DNA of 41,554 nt, from the NCBI GenBank assembly GCA_022791495.1, contig JAAVZE010000012.1, positions 1 to 41,554 of the forward strand, in the 5' to 3' direction. The stretch comes from Eubacterium sp. (lineage in GTDB: Bacteria; Bacillota; Clostridia; Lachnospirales; Lachnospiraceae). How positions within the stretch are numbered: the first letter of the stretch is position 1; every line of letters starts with the position of its first letter. Positions 8,218-17,058 of the stretch are shown in pieces. Position numbers and translations under genes: made by a program. The notes beneath the pieces are model-generated. The model worked only from the letters and a program-made list of their open reading frames with translations, was not told where the DNA came from and did not search any database.

Positions 8218-10308
8218 ATGAGCAAATTTTACAATAGAGAACTGAGCTGGCTCGGATTTAATTACCGTGTTCTCTCAGAGGCAAAGGACAAATCCATCCC
8301 GCTGATGGAACGCCTCAAATTTTTAAGTATCACAGCTTCCAATCTGGATGAATTTTTTATGATCCGCGTCGCCTCATTAAAGGATATGGTTCACGCCAGA
8401 TACACCAAAAAGGATATCGCCGGTCTCACCCCAAAGGAGCAGCTCGAAACGATCTCCCAGGGAACCCACGAGCTGGTAGAGTCCCAGTACAACATATATA
8501 ACCGTTCCTTTCTTCCTTCCCTGAAACGCCAGGGACTGAAGATCATCACCCAGTATGAGAACCTGACAAAGGAACAGGCTGCCTATGTGGATAACTATTT
8601 TCTCAAAGAAGTATATCCGGTGCTTACCCCGATGGCAGTGGATTCTTCCCGTCCATTTCCGCTGATCCGCAACAAATCCCTGAACATCGCGGCGCTTCTG
8701 ATGGACAAAAAACAAAAAGACACTTTTGATTTCGCCACAGTACAGGTTCCCTCTGTACTCCCCCGGATCGTAACCGTGCCCTCGGAAAAGGAAGGGGAAA
8801 CCGCGATCCTTCTGCTGGAGCAGGTGATTGAAAAAAATATACAGAAGCTATTTCTTAATTATAAGGTCCTGGCTGCCACCCCTTACCGGGTCATGAGAAA
8901 CGCCGACCTGACCATTGACGAGGACGAGGCGGCTGATCTTCTGATTGAAATTGAAAGGCAGCTGAAAAAACGTCAGTGGGGAGAGGCGATCCGGCTGGAA
9001 GTAGAGCGGGGCATCGACAAGAGACTTCTAAAAATTCTAAAAAAAGAACTGATGATCCAGGAGGAAGATATTTTCAAGATCCATGGGCCTCTGGATCTGA
9101 CCTTTCTCATGAAGGTGTACGGGATGGAGGGCTTTGACCATCTCAAAGAACCCCGTTACATCCCCCAGCCCCCGAAAAATCTCGATATGGAACGGGATCT
9201 CTTTGAACAGATCCGGGAGAGAGACATCCTCCTTCACCACCCCTATGAGACCTTCAACCCCGTGGTGAATTTTGTCCGCCTCGCCGCCAAGGATCCGGAC
9301 GTCCTCGCCATCAAACAGACCCTGTACCGCGTCAGCAGCAACTCACCGATCATCGCCTCCCTGGCCCAGGCCGCCGAAAACGGCAAACAGGTCACAGTGC
9401 TGGTGGAACTGAAAGCGCGTTTTGACGAAGAAAATAATATCGTCTGGGCAAGAAAACTAGAAAAAGCAGGATGCCATGTTATTTATGGTCTGGTGGGACT
9501 CAAAACCCACAGTAAGATCACCCTGGTAGTCCGTAGGGAAGAGGACGGCATCCGCCGCTACGTCCATCTCGGCACCGGAAACTATAACGATTCTACGGCA
9601 AAACTGTATACGGATATGGGAATCTTTACCTGTAAACGCCCTTACGGTGAGGATGCCACCGCCGTATTCAATATGCTTTCCGGCTATTCGGAACCACTGG
9701 CGTGGAATAAGCTCTCCCTGGCACCGATCTGGCTGCGCAACAAATTTGTGGCGCTGATTGAGAGGGAACGCGACAATGCTCTGAAAGGCAGACCGGCAAA
9801 GATCACAGCCAAAATGAATTCCCTGTGCGATGCGGGAATCATCAAAGCGCTCTATGACGCCTCAGCTGCCGGCGTGGAAATCGACCTGATCGTCCGGGGA
9901 ATCTGCTGTCTCAAACAGGGCATCAAAGGCATGAGTGAGACAATTCGTGTCCGTTCTATCGTGGGCACCTTCCTGGAGCACTCTCGAATTTATTATTTTG
10001 AAAATGACGGAGAACCTGAGATCTACATGGGAAGTGCAGACTGGATGCCAAGAAACCTTGACAAACGGGTAGAGATCCTGTTTCCAGTGGAGGATGAAAA
10101 GCTCAAAGAACAAATCGTGCATGTCCTGGACCTCCAGCTTGCTGACAATCAGAAAGCCCATCTTCTCCAGCCGGATGACGTGATTGATAAGGAAAAGGGA
10201 AGCCCAGTAGATATCTACGGGGGCATCTATAAAAAAGTAGAACGCCGGGGCAAAGCGCCGGTCTGCTCCCAGATCCAGTTCTGCAGGGAAGCCAAAAACC
10301 GGCTGTAG
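8218..10308 (+). CDS. ppk1: Polyphosphate kinase 1
   Basis: It reversibly polymerises the gamma-phosphate of ATP into inorganic polyphosphate. The 696-aa protein has the full four-domain PPK1 layout: N domain (FYNRELSWLGFN), head domain (FPLIRNKSLNIA), and two phospholipase-D-like catalytic domains. The autophosphorylated histidine lies in YVHLGTGNYND (about residue 440). Other landmarks are HHPYETFNPVV, AIKQTLYRVS, LVELKARFDEENN, GLKTHSKITLV and, late, ASADWM-like GSADWMPRNLD. It follows the Ppx/GppA-like gene by 3 bp, with a GAGGG ribosome site inside that gene's end. A C-terminal tail of about 40 residues after the catalytic core is basic and probably not conserved. Confidence 0.97.
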   Translation: MSKFYNRELSWLGFNYRVLSEAKDKSIPLMERLKFLSITASNLDEFFMIRVASLKDMVHARYTKKDIAGLTPKEQLETISQGTHELVESQYNIYNRSFLPSLKRQGLKIITQYENLTKEQAAYVDNYFLKEVYPVLTPMAVDSSRPFPLIRNKSLNIAALLMDKKQKDTFDFATVQVPSVLPRIVTVPSEKEGETAILLLEQVIEKNIQKLFLNYKVLAATPYRVMRNADLTIDEDEAADLLIEIERQLKKRQWGEAIRLEVERGIDKRLLKILKKELMIQEEDIFKIHGPLDLTFLMKVYGMEGFDHLKEPRYIPQPPKNLDMERDLFEQIRERDILLHHPYETFNPVVNFVRLAAKDPDVLAIKQTLYRVSSNSPIIASLAQAAENGKQVTVLVELKARFDEENNIVWARKLEKAGCHVIYGLVGLKTHSKITLVVRREEDGIRRYVHLGTGNYNDSTAKLYTDMGIFTCKRPYGEDATAVFNMLSGYSEPLAWNKLSLAPIWLRNKFVALIERERDNALKGRPAKITAKMNSLCDAGIIKALYDASAAGVEIDLIVRGICCLKQGIKGMSETIRVRSIVGTFLEHSRIYYFENDGEPEIYMGSADWMPRNLDKRVEILFPVEDEKLKEQIVHVLDLQLADNQKAHLLQPDDVIDKEKGSPVDIYGGIYKKVERRGKAPVCSQIQFCREAKNRL

Positions 10309-10396
10309 GAACAGCTTAAGAGTTGGGCATTGACCACAGCTACTATTATGAAGGTTATGTTGTATATAAAACAGAAGATCTATAAGACTATCGTCT

Positions 10397-10505
10397 AAAT
10401 AGTATGCGGGCAGGTAATCCTGCCCACATACTGTAAAACGCCCCCGTACTATTTCCAGCCTGGCAGTTTTGCTGCCAGCGCAGAACGAAGCAGGGTTCAA
10501 CTTCG
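10397..10505. other. Intergenic hairpin cluster between ppk1 and the alarmone synthetase gene
   Basis: The 207-bp space between two convergent genes holds three consecutive inverted repeats: GTATGCGGGCAGG/CCTGCCCACATAC (10401-10430), CTGGCAG/CTGCCAG (about 10460-10478) and CGAAG/CTTCG (about 10490-10506). An outer pair AAATAGTA/TACTATTT (10397-10404 and 10446-10453) could enclose the first. None has a clear T-run, so terminator function for either gene is plausible but unproven. Confidence 0.5.
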
Positions 10506-10515
10506 CGCCACTAGG

Positions 10516-11232
10516 CTAATCCACACTCAGATTCTCCGCCAGCCTCTGCATCTTCCGGTCCGCCCGCGCCATCAGATCTGCACACCGTTTGAGCTGCTTG
10601 TGCATCTCCTGGGTAAACTCTTTCTCTTTTTTGTAACGCAGCTGATGTTCCGTACTGGCCCAGAAATTCATCGCAATGGTTCTCAGCTGGATTTCAATGG
10701 GAACCTTGCGCATCTGGTCGGAAAAGAACACATCTACCATCAGGATCAGATGCAGGCTGCGGTATCCATTATCCTTTGGCGTCTCTATGTAATCTTTCAC
10801 ACGGATCACTTCCACATCCTTCTGATTCATCAACATCCTGGCCACATGATACACATCGGAGATAAAAGGACACACCACCCGGACACCTGCCACGTCATAA
10901 ATATTTCTCATCATGCAGCTGATGGTAAGAGGCAGCCTCTTTTTCTTCATCTTTCCGATGATACTGTCAGAAGTTTTAACCCGGCTCTTAATATTTTCAA
11001 TGGGGTTCCGGTCATTGCAGTACTGAAATTCTTTGTTCAGGATCTCCAGTTTTGCCGTCACCTGCTGAATCCCCGCCTCATAAAAAAACATAATCTGCCG
11101 GTACTGCTTTTCCATATCCAGATCGTCCGCCATCTGAGGAAGAAGCATCTCTACTTCGCCTTCGCTAACTACATCGATAAACTCCACTTCACCATCTTTT
11201 TTTGTATTTAAACGACTTAAAATATTATTCAA
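10516..11232 (-). CDS. Small alarmone synthetase, RelA/SpoT-domain (p)ppGpp synthase
   Basis: It makes (p)ppGpp from ATP and GDP/GTP in the stringent response. The 238-aa protein consists mainly of the synthetase domain: KSRVKTSDSIIGKMKKK, DVAGVRVVCPF, DYIETPKDNGYRSLHLI (GTP-binding Tyr) and PIEIQLRTIAMNFWASTEHQ (catalytic EIQLRT). It has no HD hydrolase, TGS or ACT domain, so it belongs with RelP/RelQ-type monofunctional synthetases. The start is TTG at 11232, with AAAGGATG upstream. An extended -10 box (TGCTATAAT; TATAAT at 11254-11259) lies just upstream, with a TTGACA 20 bp away (11280-11285). It is convergent with ppk1, which may be coincidental, although polyphosphate and (p)ppGpp are both stress signals. 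Confidence 0.93.
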   Translation of the reverse strand: MNNILSRLNTKKDGEVEFIDVVSEGEVEMLLPQMADDLDMEKQYRQIMFFYEAGIQQVTAKLEILNKEFQYCNDRNPIENIKSRVKTSDSIIGKMKKKRLPLTISCMMRNIYDVAGVRVVCPFISDVYHVARMLMNQKDVEVIRVKDYIETPKDNGYRSLHLILMVDVFFSDQMRKVPIEIQLRTIAMNFWASTEHQLRYKKEKEFTQEMHKQLKRCADLMARADRKMQRLAENLSVD

Positions 11233-11304
11233 TATATCACATCCTTTGACTTCATTATAGCAGAAAATCTTGAATTATCTGTCAAGATAATGTAAAGGAA
11301 ATGT

Positions 11305-11362
11305 AAAAAAGGTGCGGCTGAAAACCGCGCACCTTCTCCGCAAATCGAGAACTTTCCTATCC
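11305..11362 (-). terminator. Terminator-type repeat element, copy 1 (after rnhA)
   Basis: On the minus strand the order is: a conserved block (GGATAGGAAAGTTCTCG, then TTGCGGAG), a GGTGCG/CGCACC hairpin with loop CGGTTTTCAG, and T6. The conserved block overlaps the rnhA stop codon. The same arrangement recurs at 29123-29210 and 41232-41332, so it is a dispersed structured element as well as the rnhA terminator. Confidence 0.8.
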
Positions 11363-12031
11363 AAAGATCACACTTTTAGCCAATTCATCTGCTATATCGT
11401 TGTACTTATCACCGGAATGCCCCTTCACTTTCACAAACCGGATCTTCAGATCCTGGCTGATGGAATCAAAATATCTCTTGTACGCCCTGGTTCCCTCTTT
11501 ATTGGTCTTCCACTCCCCCAGACACCAGGAAGCAATTCCCTGATAATCGTGATAAATGTTCAGGCTGGGGATCCCCATCTCCACGGCCTTACGCATCGCC
11601 AGTTCCGCCCCCAGAATCTCTCCTGCCACATTCCTCATAGATGCAAGTTCCGTACTCTCCCCCTTCTGGGCGATATGTATCTCTTTGCCCTCGTACAAAA
11701 ATACCACCCCACAGCTGTATTCACCCGTTGCTGCATTATAACTTCCATCCACATAAGCAGTTGCCCCACTGGTTGGAAATTCCGGCTCTTTTTTACCTCC
11801 AGGCTGCGGCTCAGTCTCTGATGCCCCCCACTCTGGAAATCCCGGCTCTCTTGACTCCGGAGCCCCATTCACTCTATGTACTCCAGCAAATTCCTCTGCC
11901 TCAGACAGCGTGGGAAAACTTTTATACACAGCACCGGAAAAACCATCTACCTGGCCTTTACATTCCTCCCAGGTCAGATAGACCCCCGGCGTCTTTCCCA
12001 CTTTTACCCCATAATATTTTTTCTTAGCCAT
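11357..12031 (-). CDS. rnhA: Ribonuclease H with N-terminal hybrid-binding domain
   Basis: It cleaves RNA in RNA-DNA hybrids such as replication primers and R-loops. The 224-aa protein has an N-terminal RNase H1 hybrid-binding domain (YYGVKVGKTPGVYLTW, SFPTLSEAEEFAG, residues 4-50), a variable Glu/Pro linker, and a catalytic domain. All acidic residues are visible: Asp in AYVDGSYN, Glu in GEILGAELA, Asp in IYHDYQG and Asp in YNDIADELAK. The ATG at 12031 (spaced from GGTG) gives the standard start; the frame is open further upstream to 12097 inside rsuA. It ends in VIFG with the terminator repeat overlapping the stop codon. It is probably the last gene of the HD-rsuA-rnhA operon. Confidence 0.93.
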   Translation of the reverse strand: MAKKKYYGVKVGKTPGVYLTWEECKGQVDGFSGAVYKSFPTLSEAEEFAGVHRVNGAPESREPGFPEWGASETEPQPGGKKEPEFPTSGATAYVDGSYNAATGEYSCGVVFLYEGKEIHIAQKGESTELASMRNVAGEILGAELAMRKAVEMGIPSLNIYHDYQGIASWCLGEWKTNKEGTRAYKRYFDSISQDLKIRFVKVKGHSGDKYNDIADELAKSVIFG

Positions 12032-12045
12032 CCTAATCACCATTT

Positions 12046-12801
12046 TCACATAATATTTATTAAATTCTGGATCTCCTCTTCTGTGAGAACCCTCCACTCT
12101 CCCACAGCCAGACTCTCATCCAGCGTCAGCGTCCCCATCTCTGTCCGCTTCAGATAGATCACGTTCTTCCCCAGCTTTGCAAACATCCTTTTGACCTGAT
12201 GAAATTTTCCTTCGGTTATGGTCAGAAGTGCCTCCCTGGGAGCTAATATCTCTAAAGCTGCCGGACTGGTAAGTCTCTTTTCTCCAATATCCAGTCCTTC
12301 TCTCATTTTGTCTACATCTGTAGTATTTAAATCCTTATCCAACCGGACAAAATATTTTTTAGCCACATGATGCCGCGGGGATAGAAGCCGATGGGCCAGT
12401 TCTCCGTCGTTAGTCAGGATTAAAAGTCCCTCCGTATCCTTATCCAGACGCCCCACGGGAAACAGATCCTTTGCAAGAAAAACGGATTTCCGATCATGCT
12501 CTGGAACAGAATCCATCCCTACCGGAGAATGCTTTTTTATGTATTCTACAACAGTCTCATCCCTGTCATCCGCTGTTGATGAGATGATCCCCGCCGGTTT
12601 ATTCAGCATAATATACTGGTACTGCTGCCCCCGGATCTCCCTTCCATCCCATAAAATAGAATCAGAGAATGCCACCTTGTCATTCCCTGTCTTTGCCGGC
12701 TCACCATTTACCTGTACCCGCCCCTCCCGGATCTCCTTTTTTGCCTGGGAGCGGGTCAGCTCCGTGAAATCTGCCAGATATTTATCAAGTCTCAGATTCA
12801 T
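12046..12801 (-). CDS. rsuA: 16S rRNA pseudouridine synthase, RsuA family
   Basis: It isomerises a uridine in 16S rRNA (U516 in E. coli) to pseudouridine. The 251-aa protein has an N-terminal S4 RNA-binding domain (MNLRLDKYLADFTELTR, GRVQVNG). The catalytic domain has Asp in PVGRLDKDTEGLLILTNDG and the later motifs KKYFVRL and GKFHQVKRMFA. The start ATG overlaps the stop of the upstream HD gene by four bases, so translation is probably coupled. A segment between ADDRDETVVEYIKKH and FPVGRLD is slightly longer than in short RsuA proteins. A related S4-type synthase specificity (23S rRNA) cannot be fully excluded. Confidence 0.93.
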   Translation of the reverse strand: MNLRLDKYLADFTELTRSQAKKEIREGRVQVNGEPAKTGNDKVAFSDSILWDGREIRGQQYQYIMLNKPAGIISSTADDRDETVVEYIKKHSPVGMDSVPEHDRKSVFLAKDLFPVGRLDKDTEGLLILTNDGELAHRLLSPRHHVAKKYFVRLDKDLNTTDVDKMREGLDIGEKRLTSPAALEILAPREALLTITEGKFHQVKRMFAKLGKNVIYLKRTEMGTLTLDESLAVGEWRVLTEEEIQNLINIM

Positions 12802-13385
12802 TCTTTTAAATTTCCTTTTCCTACACTTGGCCGTATCAGATTCTGAAGCACATAATCCCAGAGCTCCTCCGATCCCTCCGCCGTCTTTTCATTGCGCGCC
12901 AACACCTGTGAAAGATGAATATCATGTTCAAGCCAGGACCGCCCTTCCGAGGCAGCATTGAGCATCAGTGGCTGGATATGGTCAAGAGTACGGGCGAACT
13001 TCGCTTCCGGCGTCTCTGCCGCCTCAAATTCGTCCCATAAACCACGAAACTTTATGCTCTGATCCTCCGGCAGTATGCCAAACAGCCGGTGGGCTGCCTT
13101 TAACTCCCGTTCCCGCTGGGTCACCTTTCCTTTCTCATCATAGGCATAGGTATCCCCCGCATCGATCTCCACAATATCATGAATCAGGATCATGGTTACC
13201 ACTTTTAAAACATCGATCTTTTCATTGGCATACTCGCTGAGAAGCACCGCCATGACCGCCATGTGCCAGGCATGCTCCGCATCGTTTTCTTTCCTCTCGC
13301 CATTTGCGAGATAGTTCTGCCTCTGGATCAATTTTTCTTTGTCTATCTCCCGAAAAAAATCAAACTGCCGTTCCAGACGTTCCAT
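12798..13385 (-). CDS. HD-domain hydrolase (YfbR/HDDC2-like, 5'-nucleotidase type)
   Basis: This family of metal-dependent phosphohydrolases includes dNMP 5'-nucleotidases. The 195-aa protein shows the HD metal ligands in order: His in NDAEHAWHMAVM (about residue 39), His-Asp in ILIHDIVEIDAGD (about 69) and a distal Asp in ARTLDHIQPLM (about 135). The RBS GGAGGAGAAGTAA precedes the ATG at 13385. It is first in a tight HD-rsuA-rnhA cluster. The exact substrate is unknown; the family assignment rests on the spacing H, HD, D and the ETPEAKFARTLD region. Confidence 0.88.
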   Translation of the reverse strand: MERLERQFDFFREIDKEKLIQRQNYLANGERKENDAEHAWHMAVMAVLLSEYANEKIDVLKVVTMILIHDIVEIDAGDTYAYDEKGKVTQRERELKAAHRLFGILPEDQSIKFRGLWDEFEAAETPEAKFARTLDHIQPLMLNAASEGRSWLEHDIHLSQVLARNEKTAEGSEELWDYVLQNLIRPSVGKGNLKE

Positions 13386-13460
13386 TTACTCTTCTCCTCC
13401 ACATCTTAACCCAGATACCATTATGTCAGCCCGTCAGCGAGAATCTGAACCATCGGGCCG

Positions 13461-14291
13461 TCACACTGATTTCGTTTTTCTGCCGGCTCTGCCCTTTAAG
13501 ATCCATTCAAATCCTTCAATCTGTTTTGTCTTAAACCAGCGGTAAATATCCACTCCGGTTGCTGCCGCCACAATCGTATATAACACAATCACCACGATTT
13601 CTGCCAGAATCCCCCTGTTCTCAAACAGGATCCGCGGCAGGGCATTCATCAGCATAAGAACTTCGTATATAACAAGAGGATAAATCCATGCCGTTTTTTT
13701 ATTTCCAGAAATATAGTAATTCCCCATAACAAGGGCAATGTCAAGCACGATCACTAACATCAGCACACATTTGTAGGTGCCGGTGATCATACTGACAGAG
13801 GTAGAAGATAAAATAGAACTTTTCAGGTTCTCATCCCCATGATAGGTACCACCATTGATCTGAAGAGCGAGATAAAAACTGTAACAATAGGGATAAATCA
13901 GATCCATGCCGATTCTTCCCAGGCCAAAACCAATTCCCACCGTCGCACTGCGGTAAATGGATACTTTTTTCTGATTGGTGAGGTAAATGCCCCAGTACAG
14001 AGCTGCCACTGTACACAGGGTAGTAAGAACCGTAAGCAGCACATTCAGCACGATCACCTGTGCCGTCTCATTCATACTCCTCAAAAAAGGAAGTCTGGCG
14101 ATAAACACCCCGCCAAACATATACAATACATACTGCCAGACATAGCCCAGCACCCCGTATCCGATCGCTCCCGGAAGTCCTGTCTCAAGAGCACTGGACC
14201 TTTTGCTGATCATAAGATAAGGAACTGCCGCTGCGGCAATGCCCACGACCACACACACCAGCATTATAATCATATTAAACGTCGAAACCAT
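13461..14291 (-). CDS. Multi-pass membrane protein, YhfC-family-like
   Basis: This 276-aa integral membrane protein has about eight hydrophobic segments (first: MVSTFNMIIMLVCVVVGIAAAAVPYLMI). Length and topology fit the YhfC family, which has been proposed to contain intramembrane proteases. The motif region GIGFGLGRIGMDLIY, where the catalytic glutamate would be expected, has Arg rather than Glu, so a protease function is doubtful. The C-terminal tail is basic and cytosolic (KGRAGRKTKSV). A promoter lies at 14377-14405. A hairpin with GGCCCG/CGGGCT arms follows the stop codon (13432-13463). Function unknown. Confidence 0.6.
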   Translation of the reverse strand: MVSTFNMIIMLVCVVVGIAAAAVPYLMISKRSSALETGLPGAIGYGVLGYVWQYVLYMFGGVFIARLPFLRSMNETAQVIVLNVLLTVLTTLCTVAALYWGIYLTNQKKVSIYRSATVGIGFGLGRIGMDLIYPYCYSFYLALQINGGTYHGDENLKSSILSSTSVSMITGTYKCVLMLVIVLDIALVMGNYYISGNKKTAWIYPLVIYEVLMLMNALPRILFENRGILAEIVVIVLYTIVAAATGVDIYRWFKTKQIEGFEWILKGRAGRKTKSV

Positions 14292-14376
14292 TATTTCTAC
14301 CTGACCTTTCTTCTTTCGGACGCACCGCCGGCCTCTTCCTGCCAGGCAGCTTCATACGTAAGATATCATATGTCAC

Positions 14377-14405
14377 AGTATAATCCATCCGATAGGAAAA
14401 GTCAA
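14377..14405 (-). promoter_or_regulatory. SigA-type promoter of the YhfC-like gene
   Basis: On the minus strand TTGACT, 17 bp and TATACT are near consensus. The promoter begins directly past the tetR stop codon and gives a leader of about 80 nt before the ATG at 14291. Confidence 0.75.
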
Positions 14406-14415
14406 CAAACCCCGC

Positions 14416-15021
14416 TCAGGCATCCATTTCTTGATTCCGGATAATAACTGGGATTAGGAGGGCCAGCTCCTCTTTTAATTCATCCAGTCCCACCGGCTCC
14501 TGATAGAGGATCACATTGTAGCAAGTCGAATTTACCAGTTCCACAATCATATAGATCATCAGCTCGTGGTTGCGAAAGGTTCTTCCTGAGCTCTGGATCA
14601 ATTCGTTGTACCAGTCATAGAAACTGTCCGAGACCTCATTTCCTCCCTCCAGGATCACCTTATGAAAGATGCCCCATCGGAGATTCTTGGATATAAATTC
14701 CAGCATCCGCTTGTCGGCGTCCAGCTCATCGATAATGATATCCACCAATTGGATCACCGTCTCTTCCAGACTGTCTGCTTTCTTGTCCCGCATCTTTTCC
14801 CTGACCACAGAAAATAGCTTTCCAGCCTTTTCTGTGATCAGGGCGGTGCGGATATCAAATTTATCCTTAAAATACAGGTAAAATGTTCCCTTCGCCATCT
14901 CTGCCTTCTTCACGATATCCGAGATGGAGGTATCAAAGATACCCTGGGAAGTGAACAGGTCATAGGCGGCGCTCAGAAGCGCCTCTCGCTTTTGTTTTTT
15001 CTTTTCGTCTAATTTTCCCAC
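14416..15021 (-). CDS. TetR/AcrR-family transcriptional regulator
   Basis: This is the probable repressor of the MMPL operon that it closes. The 201-aa protein has the N-terminal TetR helix-turn-helix: KREALLSAAYDLFTSQG, SISDIVKKAEMAKGTFYLYFKDK. The all-helical C-terminal ligand domain ends in LLIPVIIRNQEMDA. The frame contains an ATG at 15030, but GGAG abuts it. The GTG at 15021 has GGAG nine bases upstream and is the better start. It follows the exported heptad-repeat gene by about 30 bp. Two inverted copies of ATGACCATTAGTCA at 19174-19233 are the likely operators, making the operon self-repressed. The ligand is unknown. Confidence 0.92.
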   Translation of the reverse strand: MGKLDEKKKQKREALLSAAYDLFTSQGIFDTSISDIVKKAEMAKGTFYLYFKDKFDIRTALITEKAGKLFSVVREKMRDKKADSLEETVIQLVDIIIDELDADKRMLEFISKNLRWGIFHKVILEGGNEVSDSFYDWYNELIQSSGRTFRNHELMIYMIVELVNSTCYNVILYQEPVGLDELKEELALLIPVIIRNQEMDA

Positions 15022-15049
15022 GGTACCCATCTCCTTCTGCCCTCATCTG

Positions 15050-17035
15050 TTACTCTTCTTTATCGTTACTGATCTCTTCCGTCTCAATGATAAATTTCAC
15101 CTCACCATCCATTCCATCACCGATACCGGTAAAATTCGTGTATTCCTCAGAGATATCCAGCAAAGCTCGAAGCCGGTCTTTCAGTCCTTCAAAATCTTCC
15201 TCATAGATCCTGTTGATCTCCTGAATTCCCTCTTCGTTAAACTTCTTCATACCGTCGAGAAGTTCCTGGGAACCCTCTCCCAGTCTGCCAATTCCATCGG
15301 AAACCTGCCCCGTTGCTTTATCCAGTCTGCCGCTGCCTTTTTTCAGCTCCCCGGCTCCAGAGATCAGCTGTCTGCTTCCTTTTCTGACAGACTTTCCTGC
15401 TTTCAGAAGCTTTTTCGCCCCTGCCAGCAGCTTCCGGTCATTCTGGCTCAGCTTTTCACTACCATTTTTCAATTTCTCAATATTTGCCGTCAGTGCACTG
15501 ACACTGGAGGTCATTTTTCCGTCTGCCTCCCGCAGAGAGGCCGATTTACCTGAGATCGTCTGTGCTCCTTCTACCATTTTCTTTACTCCGCCAGATACCT
15601 GGTCTGCACCCTTCTTCAGATCACTTTCCCCGCCGGTAGCCTTTACCAGCGCTGACACGCTGTTCTTCTGTCCCTCAGACAGTTCTTTTAATTTCTCGGC
15701 ATAAGCCAGAAGAGTCTGTTTCTGCACCTCGTCGCTGCACTGTGCCGCCTGTGCCTGGATTCCCTTCACCAGCTGATCATAATTGTCATAGGAGCTCTCC
15801 AAGTCAGAAAGATTGGTATGGAGGGTAGAAATACCGGAAGAGACGCTGGCTGCACCAGTTTTCAGGGCATCCCCGGTCTTTTTTTCGCCCAGTGTATCTA
15901 CTGCTGTAGTATATTGTTTGATCCCCTCCGAAAATTCTTTATAACTGCCAGGCATATCCTTCACTGCCTGATACAGCTGTTTATTGCCATCGGTGATCTG
16001 CTTCGCCCCATTCACATAGGAAGTGGTTCCCCCAGCCAGATCATCCACTCCGGTCACGTACTCTTTCACTCCTTTTTCCAGCTTCTTCCCGCTCTTTTCC
16101 AGGGTATTGATTCCTTTATTTAAGTCTTTTTCCCCCTTGGCAAAGGCGTCAAATTTCTCTTCCAGCTCTTCGAGGCCATCAAACAGGGAATCGGTCCCAT
16201 CCACCAGCTCCTCAGAGGCATCCGTCAATGTCTCCAGCTTCTCCTCCAGCTCTTCAAAAGTATCACTGTCCTCCAGATCAAGGTCTGACAAAAGGCTGGA
16301 ACTGGCATAGGTAAAGGTATTTCCAATGGAAAAATCCGTCACATCCGCCGATACGGTAAATTCCTCCTGGAACTTCTCTGCAAGCTTTTCGCTTACATCC
16401 AGACTCTCTGCCATACCAGGGACACCAAAGCCCACAACGATATTGTTGGAACCCTCGTTGATCACCTTGCCACCATCCACTTCTACATTGGTAAACTTAT
16501 CTGTGGGCAGGATCAGCCCCGTAGCCATAAAGAATGGGGTATACATCTTCTGTTTCTTTCCGTCTATGGTCTTCGTCACTCTGGACCGGTTGGTATAGGA
16601 CACCCGGATCTTCAGGGATCCGCTTTTTCCCGGCAGTTCCTCCGGTGATATCTCTTTGCCATCCAATTCATAAACCAGCTTCACACTTACCGGCAGCTCC
16701 TTTTCTGTCGTCCCCTGATAATAAATGTCTTCTGTGCCGGCGTTCCAGTTCACACCGTCCCCACTCTGTTCAAAGGTCTCATCGCCTTTTACGTTAGTGA
16801 TCTCCTTCAATTCTGACTTATCTCTTAGTGTACCATTAATTCCTGCATTTTTCAACCAGTCCGACACCGTGATCTTTTCAGCGTCTCCATCGGCATCGGC
16901 ATTGACATATACGGATTCTTCTTTGGTCACCTTCTCTGCCTGGATCATGGAACCATTTCCAAGAACCAGACTGGTCACCACAAGACCTGATACGATTGTT
17001 TTCCCTACCCGGCTTAATTTACGATTTCTATTCAT
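15050..17035 (-). CDS. Exported heptad-repeat protein paired with the MMPL transporter
   Basis: This 661-aa predicted extracytoplasmic protein has a signal peptide (IVSGLVVTSLVLGNGS then MIQA), a beta-rich N-terminal region (about 40-250) and a long middle region (about 260-620) of short repeats of the type K-L-x-x-G. Examples are LVDGTDSLFDGLEELEEK and LISGAGELKKGSGRLD. These match the X-X-X-Leu-X-X-Gly heptad proteins and the extracellular part of YhgE/Pip-type proteins, but no C-terminal membrane domain is present. Its location between an MMPL transporter and a TetR gene suggests an accessory of that exporter, perhaps bridging to the cell wall. The RBS AAAGGAAGATGTGTT precedes ATG 17035. 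Confidence 0.8.
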   Translation of the reverse strand: MNRNRKLSRVGKTIVSGLVVTSLVLGNGSMIQAEKVTKEESVYVNADADGDAEKITVSDWLKNAGINGTLRDKSELKEITNVKGDETFEQSGDGVNWNAGTEDIYYQGTTEKELPVSVKLVYELDGKEISPEELPGKSGSLKIRVSYTNRSRVTKTIDGKKQKMYTPFFMATGLILPTDKFTNVEVDGGKVINEGSNNIVVGFGVPGMAESLDVSEKLAEKFQEEFTVSADVTDFSIGNTFTYASSSLLSDLDLEDSDTFEELEEKLETLTDASEELVDGTDSLFDGLEELEEKFDAFAKGEKDLNKGINTLEKSGKKLEKGVKEYVTGVDDLAGGTTSYVNGAKQITDGNKQLYQAVKDMPGSYKEFSEGIKQYTTAVDTLGEKKTGDALKTGAASVSSGISTLHTNLSDLESSYDNYDQLVKGIQAQAAQCSDEVQKQTLLAYAEKLKELSEGQKNSVSALVKATGGESDLKKGADQVSGGVKKMVEGAQTISGKSASLREADGKMTSSVSALTANIEKLKNGSEKLSQNDRKLLAGAKKLLKAGKSVRKGSRQLISGAGELKKGSGRLDKATGQVSDGIGRLGEGSQELLDGMKKFNEEGIQEINRIYEEDFEGLKDRLRALLDISEEYTNFTGIGDGMDGEVKFIIETEEISNDKEE

Positions 17036-17058
17036 AACACATCTTCCTTTCTATCTTC

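Noticed and set aside
9862-10500. Open frame of 212 codons on the minus strand opposite the end of ppk1
   Set aside because: It lies antisense to strongly conserved ppk1 codons and then runs into the hairpin cluster; it is a shadow frame.
2807-14372. Shared string ACGTAAGATATCAT near 2807 and 14357
   Set aside because: A 14-base match is within chance expectation for a window of this size and the contexts differ.
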